From positions 62,001 through 126,000 of the forward strand of contig CAVUAI010000055.1 in assembly GCA_963739385.1 (NCBI GenBank): a stretch of 64,000 nucleotides of DNA. The letters are read 5' to 3'. Of the stretch, positions 28,700 through 38,885 are shown piece after piece. This DNA is from VAZQ01 sp963739385 (GTDB taxonomy: Bacteria; Pseudomonadota; Alphaproteobacteria; Rhizobiales; Xanthobacteraceae). The stretch's first letter is position 1; every line of letters starts with the position of its first letter. Both the position numbers and the translations under genes were made by a program. Under the pieces are notes generated by a model. That model did not search any database, was not told the DNA's origin, and worked only from the letters and a program-made list of their open reading frames with translations.

Positions 28700-30733
28700 A
28701 TGGCCAGCACGTCCGAGACCACCCACGAAAACCGCCTCGCCCGCGAGACGAGTCCGTATCTGTTGCAGCACAAGCATAATCCCGTCGCCTGGTGGCCGTG
28801 GGGAACGGAGGCTCTGGCCGAAGCCAAGCGCACCAACAAGCCGATCCTGCTCTCGGTCGGCTATGCCGCCTGCCACTGGTGCCACGTCATGGCGCACGAG
28901 AGCTTCGAGGACGCGGCAACCGCAGAGGTGATGAACGATCTGTTCGTCAACATCAAAGTGGACCGCGAGGAGCGCCCCGACATCGACCAGATCTACATGT
29001 CGGCCCTGCATCACCTCGGCGAGCACGGCGGCTGGCCGCTGACGATGTTTCTCACACCCGACGGCGAGCCGTTTTGGGGCGGGACGTATTTTCCCAAGAC
29101 CTCACGCTACGGCAAGCCGGCCTTCGTCGACCTCCTGCGCGAGGTCGAGCGCGTGTTCCGCCAGGAGCCGCAGAGCGTCGAGCAGAATCGCAGCGCATTG
29201 ATGGCGCGGCTCGCCGCCAGCGCGCGGCCGCAGGGAAAAGTGGTTGTCGCCGCACCCGAGCTCGACCGGGCCGCCAATCAGGTCGCCGGCATGATCGATC
29301 CCGTCAACGGCGGCATGCGCGGCGCACCGAAATTCCCCCAACCCATGATGCTCGAATTCCTATGGCGCGCCGGCCAGCGCATGAACGACCGCCGCTACTT
29401 CGGCGCGGCCGAACTGTCGCTCGCGCGCATGTGCGAGGGCGGCATCTACGATCATCTCGGCGGTGGCTTCTCCCGCTATTCGGTCGACGACCGTTGGCTG
29501 GTGCCGCACTTCGAGAAGATGCTCTACGACAACGCGCTCCTGCTTGAACTGCTCGCGCTTGCTTACCAGCGGTCGGCCAATGACCTGTTCCGGACGCGCG
29601 CGCGCGAGACCGTGGCTTGGCTCGCACGCGAGATGACCACGAAGGAGGGAGCATTCTGCGCATCGCTCGACGCCAACTCCGAAGGCGAGGAGGGCAAGTT
29701 CTACGTCTGGTCGCCCGATGAGATCACGGCGGTTCTGGGCCAGCAGGATGCCGAATTCTTTGCTGCACACTATGACATAACCGCCGCGGGCAATTTCGAA
29801 GGGCACAATATTCTCAATCGTCTCAATCACTTACCGCGCAGCATGGAAGACGAGGAACGGCTTGCCCCGCTGCGGGAGAAGCTGCTCGCCGCCCGCGCAC
29901 AGAGAATCCGCCCCGGCCTCGATGACAAGGTGTTGGCCGACTGGAACGGGCTGATGATCGCCGCGCTCGCCAATGCCGGCGTCGTGCTCGGCGAGCACTC
30001 ATGGATCGAAATGGCCGCCCGCGCTTTCCTGTTCATCGATGCCAGGATGTCGCACGCCAACCGGCTCGGCCATTCCTGGCGCGAGGGCAGGCTGGTCCGT
30101 CCTGGCCTTGCCTCCGATCACGCCGCCATGATCCGCGCCGCGCTCGCGCTCTACGAGGCAACCGGCGAGCATGACTATCTGGAATGTGCAATCGGCTGGC
30201 AGGCGACGCTCGACCGCCACTACGCCAATCCCAACAATGGCGGCTACTATCTCACCGCGGATGACGCCGAGGGACTGGTCGTGCGGCCCAGCGCCACAAC
30301 CGATGACGCCACGCCAAATCCCAATGCCCTCGCCGCGCAAAATCTGATTCGTCTTGCCGTGTTCACGGGACAACACGCATGGCGCGACAAGGCCGACCGC
30401 CTGTTCGAGGGCATTCTCGGCAGCGCCGCAGAGAACCTGTTTGCCCATCTCGCATTGCTCAATGCGCTCGACCTGCGCTTGCGCACGATCGAGATCGTCG
30501 TAACGGGGAAGGACACTCGCGCTGACGATCTGCTCGGCGCCGCCCGCAGGCTTCCGTTTCTCGACCGCGTGGTACTGCGGGCGTCGAGCGCACTGTCGGC
30601 GTCACATCCTGCCCAGGAGAAGGTCAAGGCGGCAGGAGAGAGCGCGGCCTTCGTCTGCGTGGGCGAGACGTGTTCGCTGCCGGTGACGCAGCCCGCAGCC
30701 ATTGCCGAAACCGTGACGGCGATGCGGCGCTGA
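28700..30733 (+). CDS. DUF255 thioredoxin-domain protein (YyaL / SPATA20 family)
   Basis: A 677-residue cytoplasmic protein with an N-terminal thioredoxin-like DUF255 domain (about residues 10-170) and a C-terminal alpha/alpha six-barrel resembling N-acylglucosamine epimerases and cellobiose epimerases. The putative redox motif is CHWCH at residues 58-62. Conserved blocks include NPVAWWPWG, DREERPDIDQIYM and GGWPLTMFLTPDG. The biochemical role is not established. It lies between mnmE and rho, which adjoin in many relatives, and is divergent from mnmE. Confidence 0.85.
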   Translation: MASTSETTHENRLARETSPYLLQHKHNPVAWWPWGTEALAEAKRTNKPILLSVGYAACHWCHVMAHESFEDAATAEVMNDLFVNIKVDREERPDIDQIYMSALHHLGEHGGWPLTMFLTPDGEPFWGGTYFPKTSRYGKPAFVDLLREVERVFRQEPQSVEQNRSALMARLAASARPQGKVVVAAPELDRAANQVAGMIDPVNGGMRGAPKFPQPMMLEFLWRAGQRMNDRRYFGAAELSLARMCEGGIYDHLGGGFSRYSVDDRWLVPHFEKMLYDNALLLELLALAYQRSANDLFRTRARETVAWLAREMTTKEGAFCASLDANSEGEEGKFYVWSPDEITAVLGQQDAEFFAAHYDITAAGNFEGHNILNRLNHLPRSMEDEERLAPLREKLLAARAQRIRPGLDDKVLADWNGLMIAALANAGVVLGEHSWIEMAARAFLFIDARMSHANRLGHSWREGRLVRPGLASDHAAMIRAALALYEATGEHDYLECAIGWQATLDRHYANPNNGGYYLTADDAEGLVVRPSATTDDATPNPNALAAQNLIRLAVFTGQHAWRDKADRLFEGILGSAAENLFAHLALLNALDLRLRTIEIVVTGKDTRADDLLGAARRLPFLDRVVLRASSALSASHPAQEKVKAAGESAAFVCVGETCSLPVTQPAAIAETVTAMRR

Positions 30734-30851
30734 TACCTCAGAACGGTTCCAATCCCTCGAGCACTACGCAGCGGCCGATGCAGCTTGCCCGCCTCGACTG
30801 AGTCAGTTTATAAATCGGCAGGGCGGCACCAGCAAGACCGGGAGACCATTC

Positions 30852-31262
30852 ATGCGTAGCGTGTTGCGTGCGCTCGTCGTCTTGCAGGTCCTGATGCCGC
30901 TCGGCGCCTTCGCCGCCGATGCAACGATCCTCATCGAGCTCAACAGCGTTGAGGGTGGCGACAATCGCTGCCGCCTGAACTTCGTCGTCCAGAACAAGTC
31001 CAACACCGGCGTCGAGAGCATGAAGCTCGATCTCGTGGCGTTCGGCACCGATGGCGGTATCTTGCGCCGCCTGCTCACGGAAATGGGGCCGGTGCGCGCC
31101 ACCAAGACCAACGTGCGGGCGTTCGTGGTCGATGCCGATTGCCAGCAGCTCGGTGCGATCCTGGTCAATGACGTCACCGCCTGCGCGCCCGGCGAGCCGG
31201 GCGCGTGTCTCGACGGCCTTGGCCTGTCGTCCCGTATCAGCGCATTGCGCTTTTACAAGTAA
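30852..31262 (+). CDS. Exported protein of unknown function
   Basis: A 136-residue precursor with a clear signal peptide (about 22 residues, cleavage after AFA) and five cysteines in the mature part, including two flanking APGEPGA, which suggests disulfides in the periplasm. The predicted core is beta-rich with the stretch RCRLNFVVQNKS. The start has GACCGGGAG upstream. It is 118 bases downstream of the DUF255 gene and converges on rho. I do not recognise the family. Confidence 0.7.
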   Translation: MRSVLRALVVLQVLMPLGAFAADATILIELNSVEGGDNRCRLNFVVQNKSNTGVESMKLDLVAFGTDGGILRRLLTEMGPVRATKTNVRAFVVDADCQQLGAILVNDVTACAPGEPGACLDGLGLSSRISALRFYK

Positions 31263-31312
31263 CTGCTGAGATCGCCTGGCCGCGTCCGCGGTCAGGTTCA
31301 CGCCCGGGGCGG

Positions 31313-32578
<1,266 letters not shown>

Positions 32579-32839
32579 ACGGGGTAGTCCTATGGAGGGG
32601 ATCGGTGACTGAAAAAGTTGCCGATCGGAACGGAGGGGAGGGAGTCGCAGGTCTTGAGGCAGGTTGGAGCCCGATGCAGCGGCCGGTCCCGCACTTGGGC
32701 CGGTACTAAATGCAGCTGCCTGCGTTCGGGGAGATGCCGCAAAGATAGGAAAAGACTGTTCCCTGCGCAAGTAGCGCTCTCGTGATGTGGATGACGCACT
32801 GCCCCGGCCCAAGCCGCCAACCCGCCGTGGGCCACGCGT

Positions 32840-33262
32840 TCAGAACGGTTTGACCACCGCCAGAATCACGATTCCGATCATCAGGATCGTCGGCACTTCA
32901 TTGATAATTCTATAGAATCTCTGAGAGTACCGATTGCGGTCAGCGGCAAATTCACGCACGCAGCGGGCCAGGAAGCCGTGCACGCCGGACAACAGAAGCA
33001 CCAGGAGAACCTTCGCGTGGAGCCAGCCGGCGGCATACCAACCCCCCCACCAGGCGAGCCACAGCCCCAGCGCCCAGCTGACCACCATGGCCGGCGTCAT
33101 GATCGCGGTGAGGAGCCGGCGCTCCATCGTCTTGAAGGTGTCGGACTGCCTGGAGCCGGACGCGGCCTCGCAGTGATAAACAAACAGCCGCGGCAGGTAG
33201 AGCATACCCGCCATCCAGGCGATGATCGCAATGACGTGGAAGGCCTTTACCCACTCGTACAT
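32840..33262 (-). CDS. hemJ: Protoporphyrinogen IX oxidase HemJ
   Basis: Inner-membrane oxidase for the penultimate haem step in most alphaproteobacteria. The 140-residue protein has four hydrophobic segments, the conserved N-terminal His near residue 9 (KAFHVIAIIAWMAGMLYLPR) and the FVYHCEA segment typical of HemJ. It starts 48 bases after the hemE stop, so hemE-hemJ form an operon with rho next on the same strand. Confidence 0.93.
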   Translation of the reverse strand: MYEWVKAFHVIAIIAWMAGMLYLPRLFVYHCEAASGSRQSDTFKTMERRLLTAIMTPAMVVSWALGLWLAWWGGWYAAGWLHAKVLLVLLLSGVHGFLARCVREFAADRNRYSQRFYRIINEVPTILMIGIVILAVVKPF

Positions 33263-33310
33263 CGGCTGCTCCCATGCGTCTCTCCGGCCGTCGTTGCGAC
33301 GTGGCCGGTT

Positions 33311-34339
33311 CTAAGTTCTGCGCACGCGCGCGAGCATCCGTTCGACATGCACGATCGGCGTCTGTGGCAGAATGCCGTGCCCGAGATTGAAGATGAAAGG
33401 CCCACCGGAGAGGATTTCCAGGATCTCGTCCACTGCCCGGTCGAGCACCGCGCCGCCCGCGATCAGCGCCAACGGGTCGAGATTGCCCTGCACGGGGATG
33501 CGTCTCTGCACCTGGTCGCGCACGAAGGCGAGGTCGGTCATCCAGTCGAGACCCACGGCATCGACCGGAACCTGCTTGACGTAGCGCAGGAGCCCGCTGC
33601 CGGCCCCACGCGGAAATCCGATGATTTTCGCGCCCGGCCTCTCCTCGCGCACCTTCGAAATGATTCGCTGCACGGGCGCGACGCACCAGCGGCCAAACTG
33701 CTCGGCCGGCAGGATGCCGGCCCAGGTGTCGAAAATCTGCACGGCATCCACCCCGGCCTGCAATTGACGGATCAGATAGCTGGCTGATGCTTCCACCAGC
33801 AGATCGATCAGGCGCCCGAACCCTTCCGGATCGCCATAGGCAAACAGCCGTGCCGGCTCCTGGTCCACCGTACCGTGTCCCGCGATCATGTAGGTCGCGA
33901 CCGTCCAGGGCGCTCCACAAAAGCCCAGCATCGCGATATCGGCCGGAAGATCAGCCTTGACCCGCTCGATGGTTTCGTAGATCGGCGCCAGCATCTCATG
34001 GTCGAGCTCGGGCTTGAGCCGTATCAGCCCCGCACGATCTGCAATCGGATCGAGCTGTGGACCTTCTCCGGCCGTGAAGCTGACCCGCTGCCCAAGCGCA
34101 TGCGGCACCACCAGGATATCGGAGAACAGAATTGCCGCGTCGAACCCAAACCGACGGACCGGCTGAAGCGTCACTTCGGCTGCCAGCTCTGGGCTGAAAC
34201 AAAGCTTGAGAAAATCTCCCGCCTTTTCCCGCAGCTCCCGATACTCCGGCAGATACCGCCCGGCTTGCCGCATCAGCCAGACTGGCGGCGGCCAACGGCG
34301 GCGACGATCGAGTACATCGATAAGAGGTTTGTCCACCAC
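33311..34339 (-). CDS. hemE: Uroporphyrinogen decarboxylase HemE
   Basis: Cytoplasmic enzyme that decarboxylates uroporphyrinogen III to coproporphyrinogen III. The 342-residue protein has PVWLMRQAGRYLPEYRE near the N-terminus, the FSDILVVPHALG block and the closing FNLGHGILPQTP motif. The start is a GTG at 34339, with a second in-frame GTG directly after it. Its 5' end faces the candidate replication origin, the arrangement described for Caulobacter and Rickettsia. Confidence 0.96.
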   Translation of the reverse strand: MVDKPLIDVLDRRRRWPPPVWLMRQAGRYLPEYRELREKAGDFLKLCFSPELAAEVTLQPVRRFGFDAAILFSDILVVPHALGQRVSFTAGEGPQLDPIADRAGLIRLKPELDHEMLAPIYETIERVKADLPADIAMLGFCGAPWTVATYMIAGHGTVDQEPARLFAYGDPEGFGRLIDLLVEASASYLIRQLQAGVDAVQIFDTWAGILPAEQFGRWCVAPVQRIISKVREERPGAKIIGFPRGAGSGLLRYVKQVPVDAVGLDWMTDLAFVRDQVQRRIPVQGNLDPLALIAGGAVLDRAVDEILEILSGGPFIFNLGHGILPQTPIVHVERMLARVRRT

Positions 34340-34710
34340 CTGATCCCGGGCTGACCTTCCTTACAAACCTAAGCTTGAATCTTCTTTGTAGTAATTGTTT
34401 GAGTGTTGATTGGACTCGTACATTGTCATCCACACGCTATCCACGGCAGTTGTGATTGTCCCGGGCCTGTGGGCAACGTCATGTCGGTTGCCTGCAATGT
34501 CAAAAGGGTGCGTCGTGTGAGCATTTCAGCTCGTTCCTGGCCGCGAAGTGAGTGCCTCATCCACATCTGCGTCCTGTACCGGTCGAACCAGGTGCATCTT
34601 TTGCACATTGTGACAATGTGGACAGTTCGAGCGGCTCCGGCGGGTGCGGGCTTGCGCTTCGCTCCAGCCCGTGGCCTCCTCCCCAGGAGCTCACAGGTAG
34701 TCCCGCCCTT
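34340..34710. other. Candidate chromosomal replication origin (oriC) between hemE and ppsR
   Basis: A 371-base gene-free gap between divergent hemE and ppsR. It holds an A+T-rich stretch (about 34360-34427) followed by DnaA-box-like 9-mers: TCATCCACA at 34426 and 34557 (one mismatch to TTATCCACA), CTATCCACG at 34437, and reverse boxes at 34468 and 34617 (two mismatches each). A 7-bp inverted repeat CACATTG/CAATGTG sits at 34604-34620, and GANTC methylation sites at 34377 and 34413. In Caulobacter and Rickettsia the origin lies in this same gap. The functional assignment is inferred. Confidence 0.7.
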
Positions 34711-35550
34711 ATGGTGCAGCGTGCCGGCAGTTATTTCCATCTTCACCTCGTCTCCGACGCGACCGGCGAGACGCTGACGACCGTCGCCCGCGCCGCGACG
34801 GCGCAATACACCAAGGTCCAGCCGGTAGAGCACGTCTATCCCCTGGTTCGAACCCAGAAGCAGCTTGATCGCGTGCTGGCCGAGATCGAGGAGTCACCGG
34901 GGATCGTACTGTACACGCTGCTCGACGATGAGCTGCTGCAGCGGCTCGAAGGACACTGCCGTGAGCTGAGTCTGCCCTGCCTGTCGATCCTCGGGCCGGT
35001 GCTGCAGCTCCTGCAGTCCTACCTCGGAACGGAAACCTCGCATCGCGTCGGCGCGCAGCACACGCTCAATGCCGACTATTTCAAACGCATCGACGCGCTC
35101 AACTACACCATGTTGCATGACGACGGCCAGCACCTCGAGGATCTCGAGGATGCCGATGTCGTCCTGGTCGGAGTCTCGCGCACGTCGAAAACGCCGACCT
35201 CGATCTATCTTGCGAACCGTGGCGTGAAGACCGGCAATGTGCCGGTCGTGCCCGGGGTGCAAGTGTCCCGGCATGTGGAGGAGCTGTCGCGGCCGCTGGT
35301 CGTCGGACTCTATGCCAGTCCGGAGCGGATCGTGCAGATCCGGCAGAATCGTCTGCTCGGACTCAAGGCGCACCATGACGACGATCAGTATATCGATCGC
35401 AAGGCCGTCGCCGAGGAGGTCGCGTTCTCCCGCAAGCTGTGTGCCCGGCATAACTGGCCGAGCATCGACGTGACCCGACGCTCGATCGAGGAGACCGCTG
35501 CGGCGGTGATGAGCTTTCTCGCCGAGCGCCGGCGCCAACCCATCGCCTGA
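34711..35550 (+). CDS. ppsR: Pyruvate, phosphate dikinase regulatory protein (DUF299 kinase/pyrophosphorylase)
   Basis: Bifunctional serine/threonine kinase and phosphorylase that controls PPDK or PEP synthase. The 279-residue protein has HLVSDATGET near residue 10 and the P-loop GVSRTSKTPTS near residue 150, both family signatures. ATG 34711 begins the homologous region; the frame is open 53 codons upstream into the origin gap but that extension is low-complexity and unrelated. Its Rickettsia counterpart is, as I recall, the gene flanking the origin. Four bases separate it from maf. Confidence 0.92.
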   Translation: MVQRAGSYFHLHLVSDATGETLTTVARAATAQYTKVQPVEHVYPLVRTQKQLDRVLAEIEESPGIVLYTLLDDELLQRLEGHCRELSLPCLSILGPVLQLLQSYLGTETSHRVGAQHTLNADYFKRIDALNYTMLHDDGQHLEDLEDADVVLVGVSRTSKTPTSIYLANRGVKTGNVPVVPGVQVSRHVEELSRPLVVGLYASPERIVQIRQNRLLGLKAHHDDDQYIDRKAVAEEVAFSRKLCARHNWPSIDVTRRSIEETAAAVMSFLAERRRQPIA

Positions 35551-35553
35551 GCG

Positions 35554-36162
35554 ATGCCGCTTTGGCTCGCCGAACAGCCGCTCGTGCTCGCGTCCAAGAG
35601 CGCGAGTCGGCACGCCATGCTGCGTGACGCCGGTGTGCCGGTTGAAGTTCGACCGGCCGATCTGGACGAGCGCGCGATCGAGCAGCGCGGCCCGACCGGG
35701 GATGCCGGCCAGGCGGCTGCGCTGCTTGCGCGCGCCAAGGCCGGCATGATTGCTGCGGACCTGCCTGGCCGGCTGGTGTTGGGGGCAGATCAGACGCTGG
35801 CGCTCGGGGAACGGCGGTTTTCCAAGCCCGCGGGTCGCGCCGCCGCGCATGCGCAGCTGAGCGCGCTCCGCGGCCAGACTCACGAGCTTCATAGCGCGGT
35901 TGCCGTGATGCGGGGCGCGGAGATTCTGTTCGAGCACCGCGAGGTTGCCCGCCTCACCATGCGGGCATTTTCCGACGGCTTCCTCGAGAGCTATCTCGAT
36001 GCCGTGGGGATGGCGGCTGAGGCGAGCGTCGGCGGCTACCAGCTCGAGAAGGCCGGTGTTCAATTGTTCGAGCGGATCGAGGGCGACCACTTCGTCATTC
36101 TCGGGTTGCCGCTGGTGGCATTGCTGCAATATCTGCGGCAAGCCGGCTGGCTGGCGACGTGA
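35554..36162 (+). CDS. maf: Maf-like nucleoside triphosphate pyrophosphatase
   Basis: House-cleaning enzyme that hydrolyses non-canonical nucleoside triphosphates. The 202-residue protein begins with LVLASKSASR, the substrate-binding motif, and has the catalytic Asp in LVLGADQTL and the SVGGYQLEKAG segment. It follows ppsR by three bases. In many relatives aroE comes next; here coaE follows after 88 bases. Confidence 0.92.
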   Translation: MPLWLAEQPLVLASKSASRHAMLRDAGVPVEVRPADLDERAIEQRGPTGDAGQAAALLARAKAGMIAADLPGRLVLGADQTLALGERRFSKPAGRAAAHAQLSALRGQTHELHSAVAVMRGAEILFEHREVARLTMRAFSDGFLESYLDAVGMAAEASVGGYQLEKAGVQLFERIEGDHFVILGLPLVALLQYLRQAGWLAT

Positions 36163-36250
36163 GCTGGTTCGGCCGTGCACCCCGATGTGACGCATGGCGT
36201 CGGACAAGCCGCATTTCGCTCCTGCCGAAAATGCTTTAGTCGGAACGGCA

Positions 36251-36850
36251 ATGTTCATCCTCGGTCTTACCGGCTCGCTGGGAATGGGAAAATCGACGAC
36301 CGCGCGCTTCTTTGCCGAGGAGGGCGTGCCGGTGCACGATGCCGACGCGGTGGTGCACCGTCTTTACGAGGGTGAGGCGGCATCGGCGATCGAGGCGGCT
36401 TTTCCCGGCACGACCACGGGCGGCAAGGTCGATCGGGACAAAGTCGCCGCGCGGGTCCTCGGCGACGCGGCTGCGCTCAGGCGGCTCGAGCACATCGTGC
36501 ATCCCCTGGTGCAGGCAGCCGAAGGCCGTATGCTTGCCGAAGCCGAGGCGCGGGGAGAGAAGGTCGCGTTGCTCGACATCCCGCTCCTGTTCGAAACCGG
36601 TGGTGACAAGCGGGTCGATGCGGTGGTCGTGGTCTCGGCGCCGCCCGAGGTGCAGCGGTCGCGCGTGCTCGAGCGCCCCGGCATGACTCTGGAGAAGCTC
36701 GAGGCGATCCTGGCCAGGCAGATGCCGGACGCCGAAAAGCGCCGGCGTGCGGATTTTGTCGTGGACACCGGGCGTGGTTTTGAGGCCGCACGGGCGCAGG
36801 TGCGTGCGATCCTCGATGCGATTGCTACAATGCCGAAACGGCGGCGGTGA
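36251..36850 (+). CDS. coaE: Dephospho-CoA kinase CoaE
   Basis: Final enzyme of coenzyme A synthesis. The 199-residue P-loop kinase opens with ILGLTGSLGMGKSTTA (Walker A near residues 8-15), then DADAVVHRLYEG and the LLDIPLLFETGGD segment. Position 11 is Met where many relatives have Ile/Ser, a minor variation. ATG 36251 places the P-loop at its usual distance from the N-terminus; the frame continues 19 codons upstream without homology. The next gene, dnaQ, starts 28 bases after the stop. Confidence 0.94.
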   Translation: MFILGLTGSLGMGKSTTARFFAEEGVPVHDADAVVHRLYEGEAASAIEAAFPGTTTGGKVDRDKVAARVLGDAAALRRLEHIVHPLVQAAEGRMLAEAEARGEKVALLDIPLLFETGGDKRVDAVVVVSAPPEVQRSRVLERPGMTLEKLEAILARQMPDAEKRRRADFVVDTGRGFEAARAQVRAILDAIATMPKRRR

Positions 36851-36878
36851 TTCGCCTGATCGAACCGGCCACGAGAGC

Positions 36879-37593
36879 ATGGCGATGCGTGAAATCGTGC
36901 TCGATACCGAGACCACGGGGCTTGATCCCTATCAGGGGCACCGGATGGTCGAGATCGGCTGCATCGAGCTGATCAATCGCATCCCCAGCGGGCAGAGCTT
37001 TCATCGCTACCTCAATCCCGAGCGCGACATGCCGCCCGAGGCCTTTTCCGTGCATGGCCTGTCGATCGAGTTCCTCAAGGACAAGCCGCCGTTCGTGGAG
37101 ATCGCCGAGGAGCTGATCGAATTCATCGGCGATGCTCCGCTCATCGCCCACAACGCCATGTTCGATCTTGGCTTCCTCAACGCCGAGCTCGAGCGCGCAG
37201 GAAAGATGCTGGTGGCGCGCGAGCGCCTGGTCGACACCTTGCTGCTCGCCCGCCGCAAGCACCCGGCAGGACCAAATCGACTCGACGATCTGTGCATCCG
37301 CTACGGTATCGATAATTCCCGTCGCACCAAGCATGGTGCGCTGCTGGACGCCGAGATCCTGGCCGAGGTCTATCTCGAGCTGATCGGAGCGCGGCAGGCC
37401 CAGCTCATCCTGGTCGACACCGCCGTCGGCGCAACCGCCGGTTATGCCTCCGCGACCGTCATCCGCGTACGCCCGAGCCCGCTCGTGCCCCGCCTCACCG
37501 ACGCGGAGCGGGAAGCGCATGTCAGCTTTCGTGACGACCTTGGGCGAGGGGGCGATCTGGCGGGAATACCTCGACCTGAGCGCGGCGGCCTGA
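36879..37593 (+). CDS. dnaQ: DNA polymerase III epsilon subunit DnaQ (frameshifted near its 3' end)
   Basis: Proofreading 3'-5' exonuclease. ExoI LDTETTGLD, ExoII HNAMFDLGFLN and ExoIII with KHGALLDAEILA are intact. After residue about 215 the frame changes: the expected ending FVTTLGEGAIWREYLDL is read only after removing one T from the TTT at 37527-37529 (or the T at 37522). With the repair the protein has 237 residues and stops at 37593, abutting the secB stop at 37594. Unrepaired, the frame runs through secB to 37721, which is implausible. Confidence 0.92.
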
Positions 37594-38097
37594 TCAGGTC
37601 GAGGTTGCGGCCGCCGGCGCCGGCTGCGTCTGCGCTGCGCGCTGCTGATAGAGCGCGACGAAATCCACCGGATCGAGCAGGAGAGGGGGGAAGCCGCCAT
37701 TGCGCACCGCGGTCGCGATGATCTCGCGCGCGAACGGAAACAACAGCCGCGGGCACTCGATCATGACGATCGGCTGCAGCGTTTCCGGCGGCACGTTCTG
37801 CACGCGGAAGACGCCGGCAAATGTCAGGTCGAACGCGAACAAGGTCGTTCCGGAGCTCTCCGCCTTGCCTTCGAGCTTGAGCGACACTTCGTAATCGGTC
37901 TCGGCGAGCTGCTGGATGCCGACATTGATCTGGATGTTGATGGCCGGCTGGGTCTGGGTCGGGGCGAGCGAGCGCGGGGCGTTGGGGTTCTCGAACGAGA
38001 AATCCTTGATGTACTGGCCCAGCACATTCAGCTGCGCCTGGCCTTGCTGCTGAGTGCTCGGGCTCTGCGCGGGGCCGCCATTGCCGGGGGTCGTCAT
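37594..38097 (-). CDS. secB: Protein-export chaperone SecB
   Basis: Tetrameric chaperone that keeps preproteins unfolded for SecA. The 167-residue protein has a Gly/Gln/Ser-rich N-terminal tail (about 25 residues), then QYIKDFSFENPNAP, the NVGIQQLAETDYEV strand and PRLLFPFAREIIATAVRNGG. ATG 38097 has GAGAGGAAGAG upstream. It converges exactly on dnaQ with no spacer. fxsA lies upstream on the same strand. Confidence 0.95.
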   Translation of the reverse strand: MTTPGNGGPAQSPSTQQQGQAQLNVLGQYIKDFSFENPNAPRSLAPTQTQPAINIQINVGIQQLAETDYEVSLKLEGKAESSGTTLFAFDLTFAGVFRVQNVPPETLQPIVMIECPRLLFPFAREIIATAVRNGGFPPLLLDPVDFVALYQQRAAQTQPAPAAATST

Positions 38098-38174
38098 CAA
38101 CTCTTCCTCTCGCTGCTCGCGAATGCCGCAGTCGGCGGCGTGGCTAACACAGGGCCTCCGGTCCGACAAGGACA

Positions 38175-38666
38175 TCACGCTCCGCGCTTGGCGCCATCCT
38201 TCGACTTGGACTTGCGTGCGCGGGGACGCTTTCGATCCGGAATCTGGTGCCACTCGCCGGGTTCGAGGTCGATAATGTGTTCGTCGCGCGAGCCCGGCCG
38301 AGGCCTGCGCGCCCGCGTTGCGAGCTTGATCGCCGCCCACCGGCGAACCGCCGGCACGAACAGGGCGGCGCCCAGGAGGTCGGTGATAAAACCCGGAAAT
38401 GTCAGAAGGATTCCACCGAGCATGGTTCCGACGCCGGGGGTTTCCAGATGCACGGCCCGGATCCCCTCTCGGGCGAAGGCGGCGCGCAGGCGTTCGAAGT
38501 CGGCGCGTCCGGAGCGGCGCAGCAACAACATACCCGCGACCGACGTGGCAACAAATAAAATGGCAGCCCACCCCCAGCCGATCACGCTCGCCACCAGAAT
38601 GAAGGCCAATACCTCCGCCGCGGGCAGCGCGAGCAGCCCAATAAAGATCCATTTAACCAAAGACAT
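38175..38666 (-). CDS. fxsA: FxsA family membrane protein
   Basis: A 163-residue inner-membrane protein with three hydrophobic segments in its first 110 residues, the GGILLTFPGFITDLLG signature near residue 85, and a basic C-terminal tail. E. coli FxsA limits exclusion of phage T7 by F plasmids; its cellular role is otherwise unclear. It is 77 bases upstream of secB and divergent from the Tim44-like gene across a 219-base gap that should hold both promoters. Confidence 0.88.
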   Translation of the reverse strand: MSLVKWIFIGLLALPAAEVLAFILVASVIGWGWAAILFVATSVAGMLLLRRSGRADFERLRAAFAREGIRAVHLETPGVGTMLGGILLTFPGFITDLLGAALFVPAVRRWAAIKLATRARRPRPGSRDEHIIDLEPGEWHQIPDRKRPRARKSKSKDGAKRGA

Positions 38667-38885
38667 CGGCCCTCGTCCTCAATGAGCCTTGTTGGCGCCA
38701 CGGTTGGGATCGTCTATGGTCACCGCCGATGCGACGAGTGCGCCGTGGATCGGCGCAACCCCCTGGATCAGTGCGGTCGCGCACTTACATATTGGTACGG
38801 GAACCGATCTCCGCCTCAGCAGATTGCCCGTCTGCCGGCTTCCCACTGGTCCGCGGTTCCTTCACGGCTGCCGAGAGCGTGCGAC

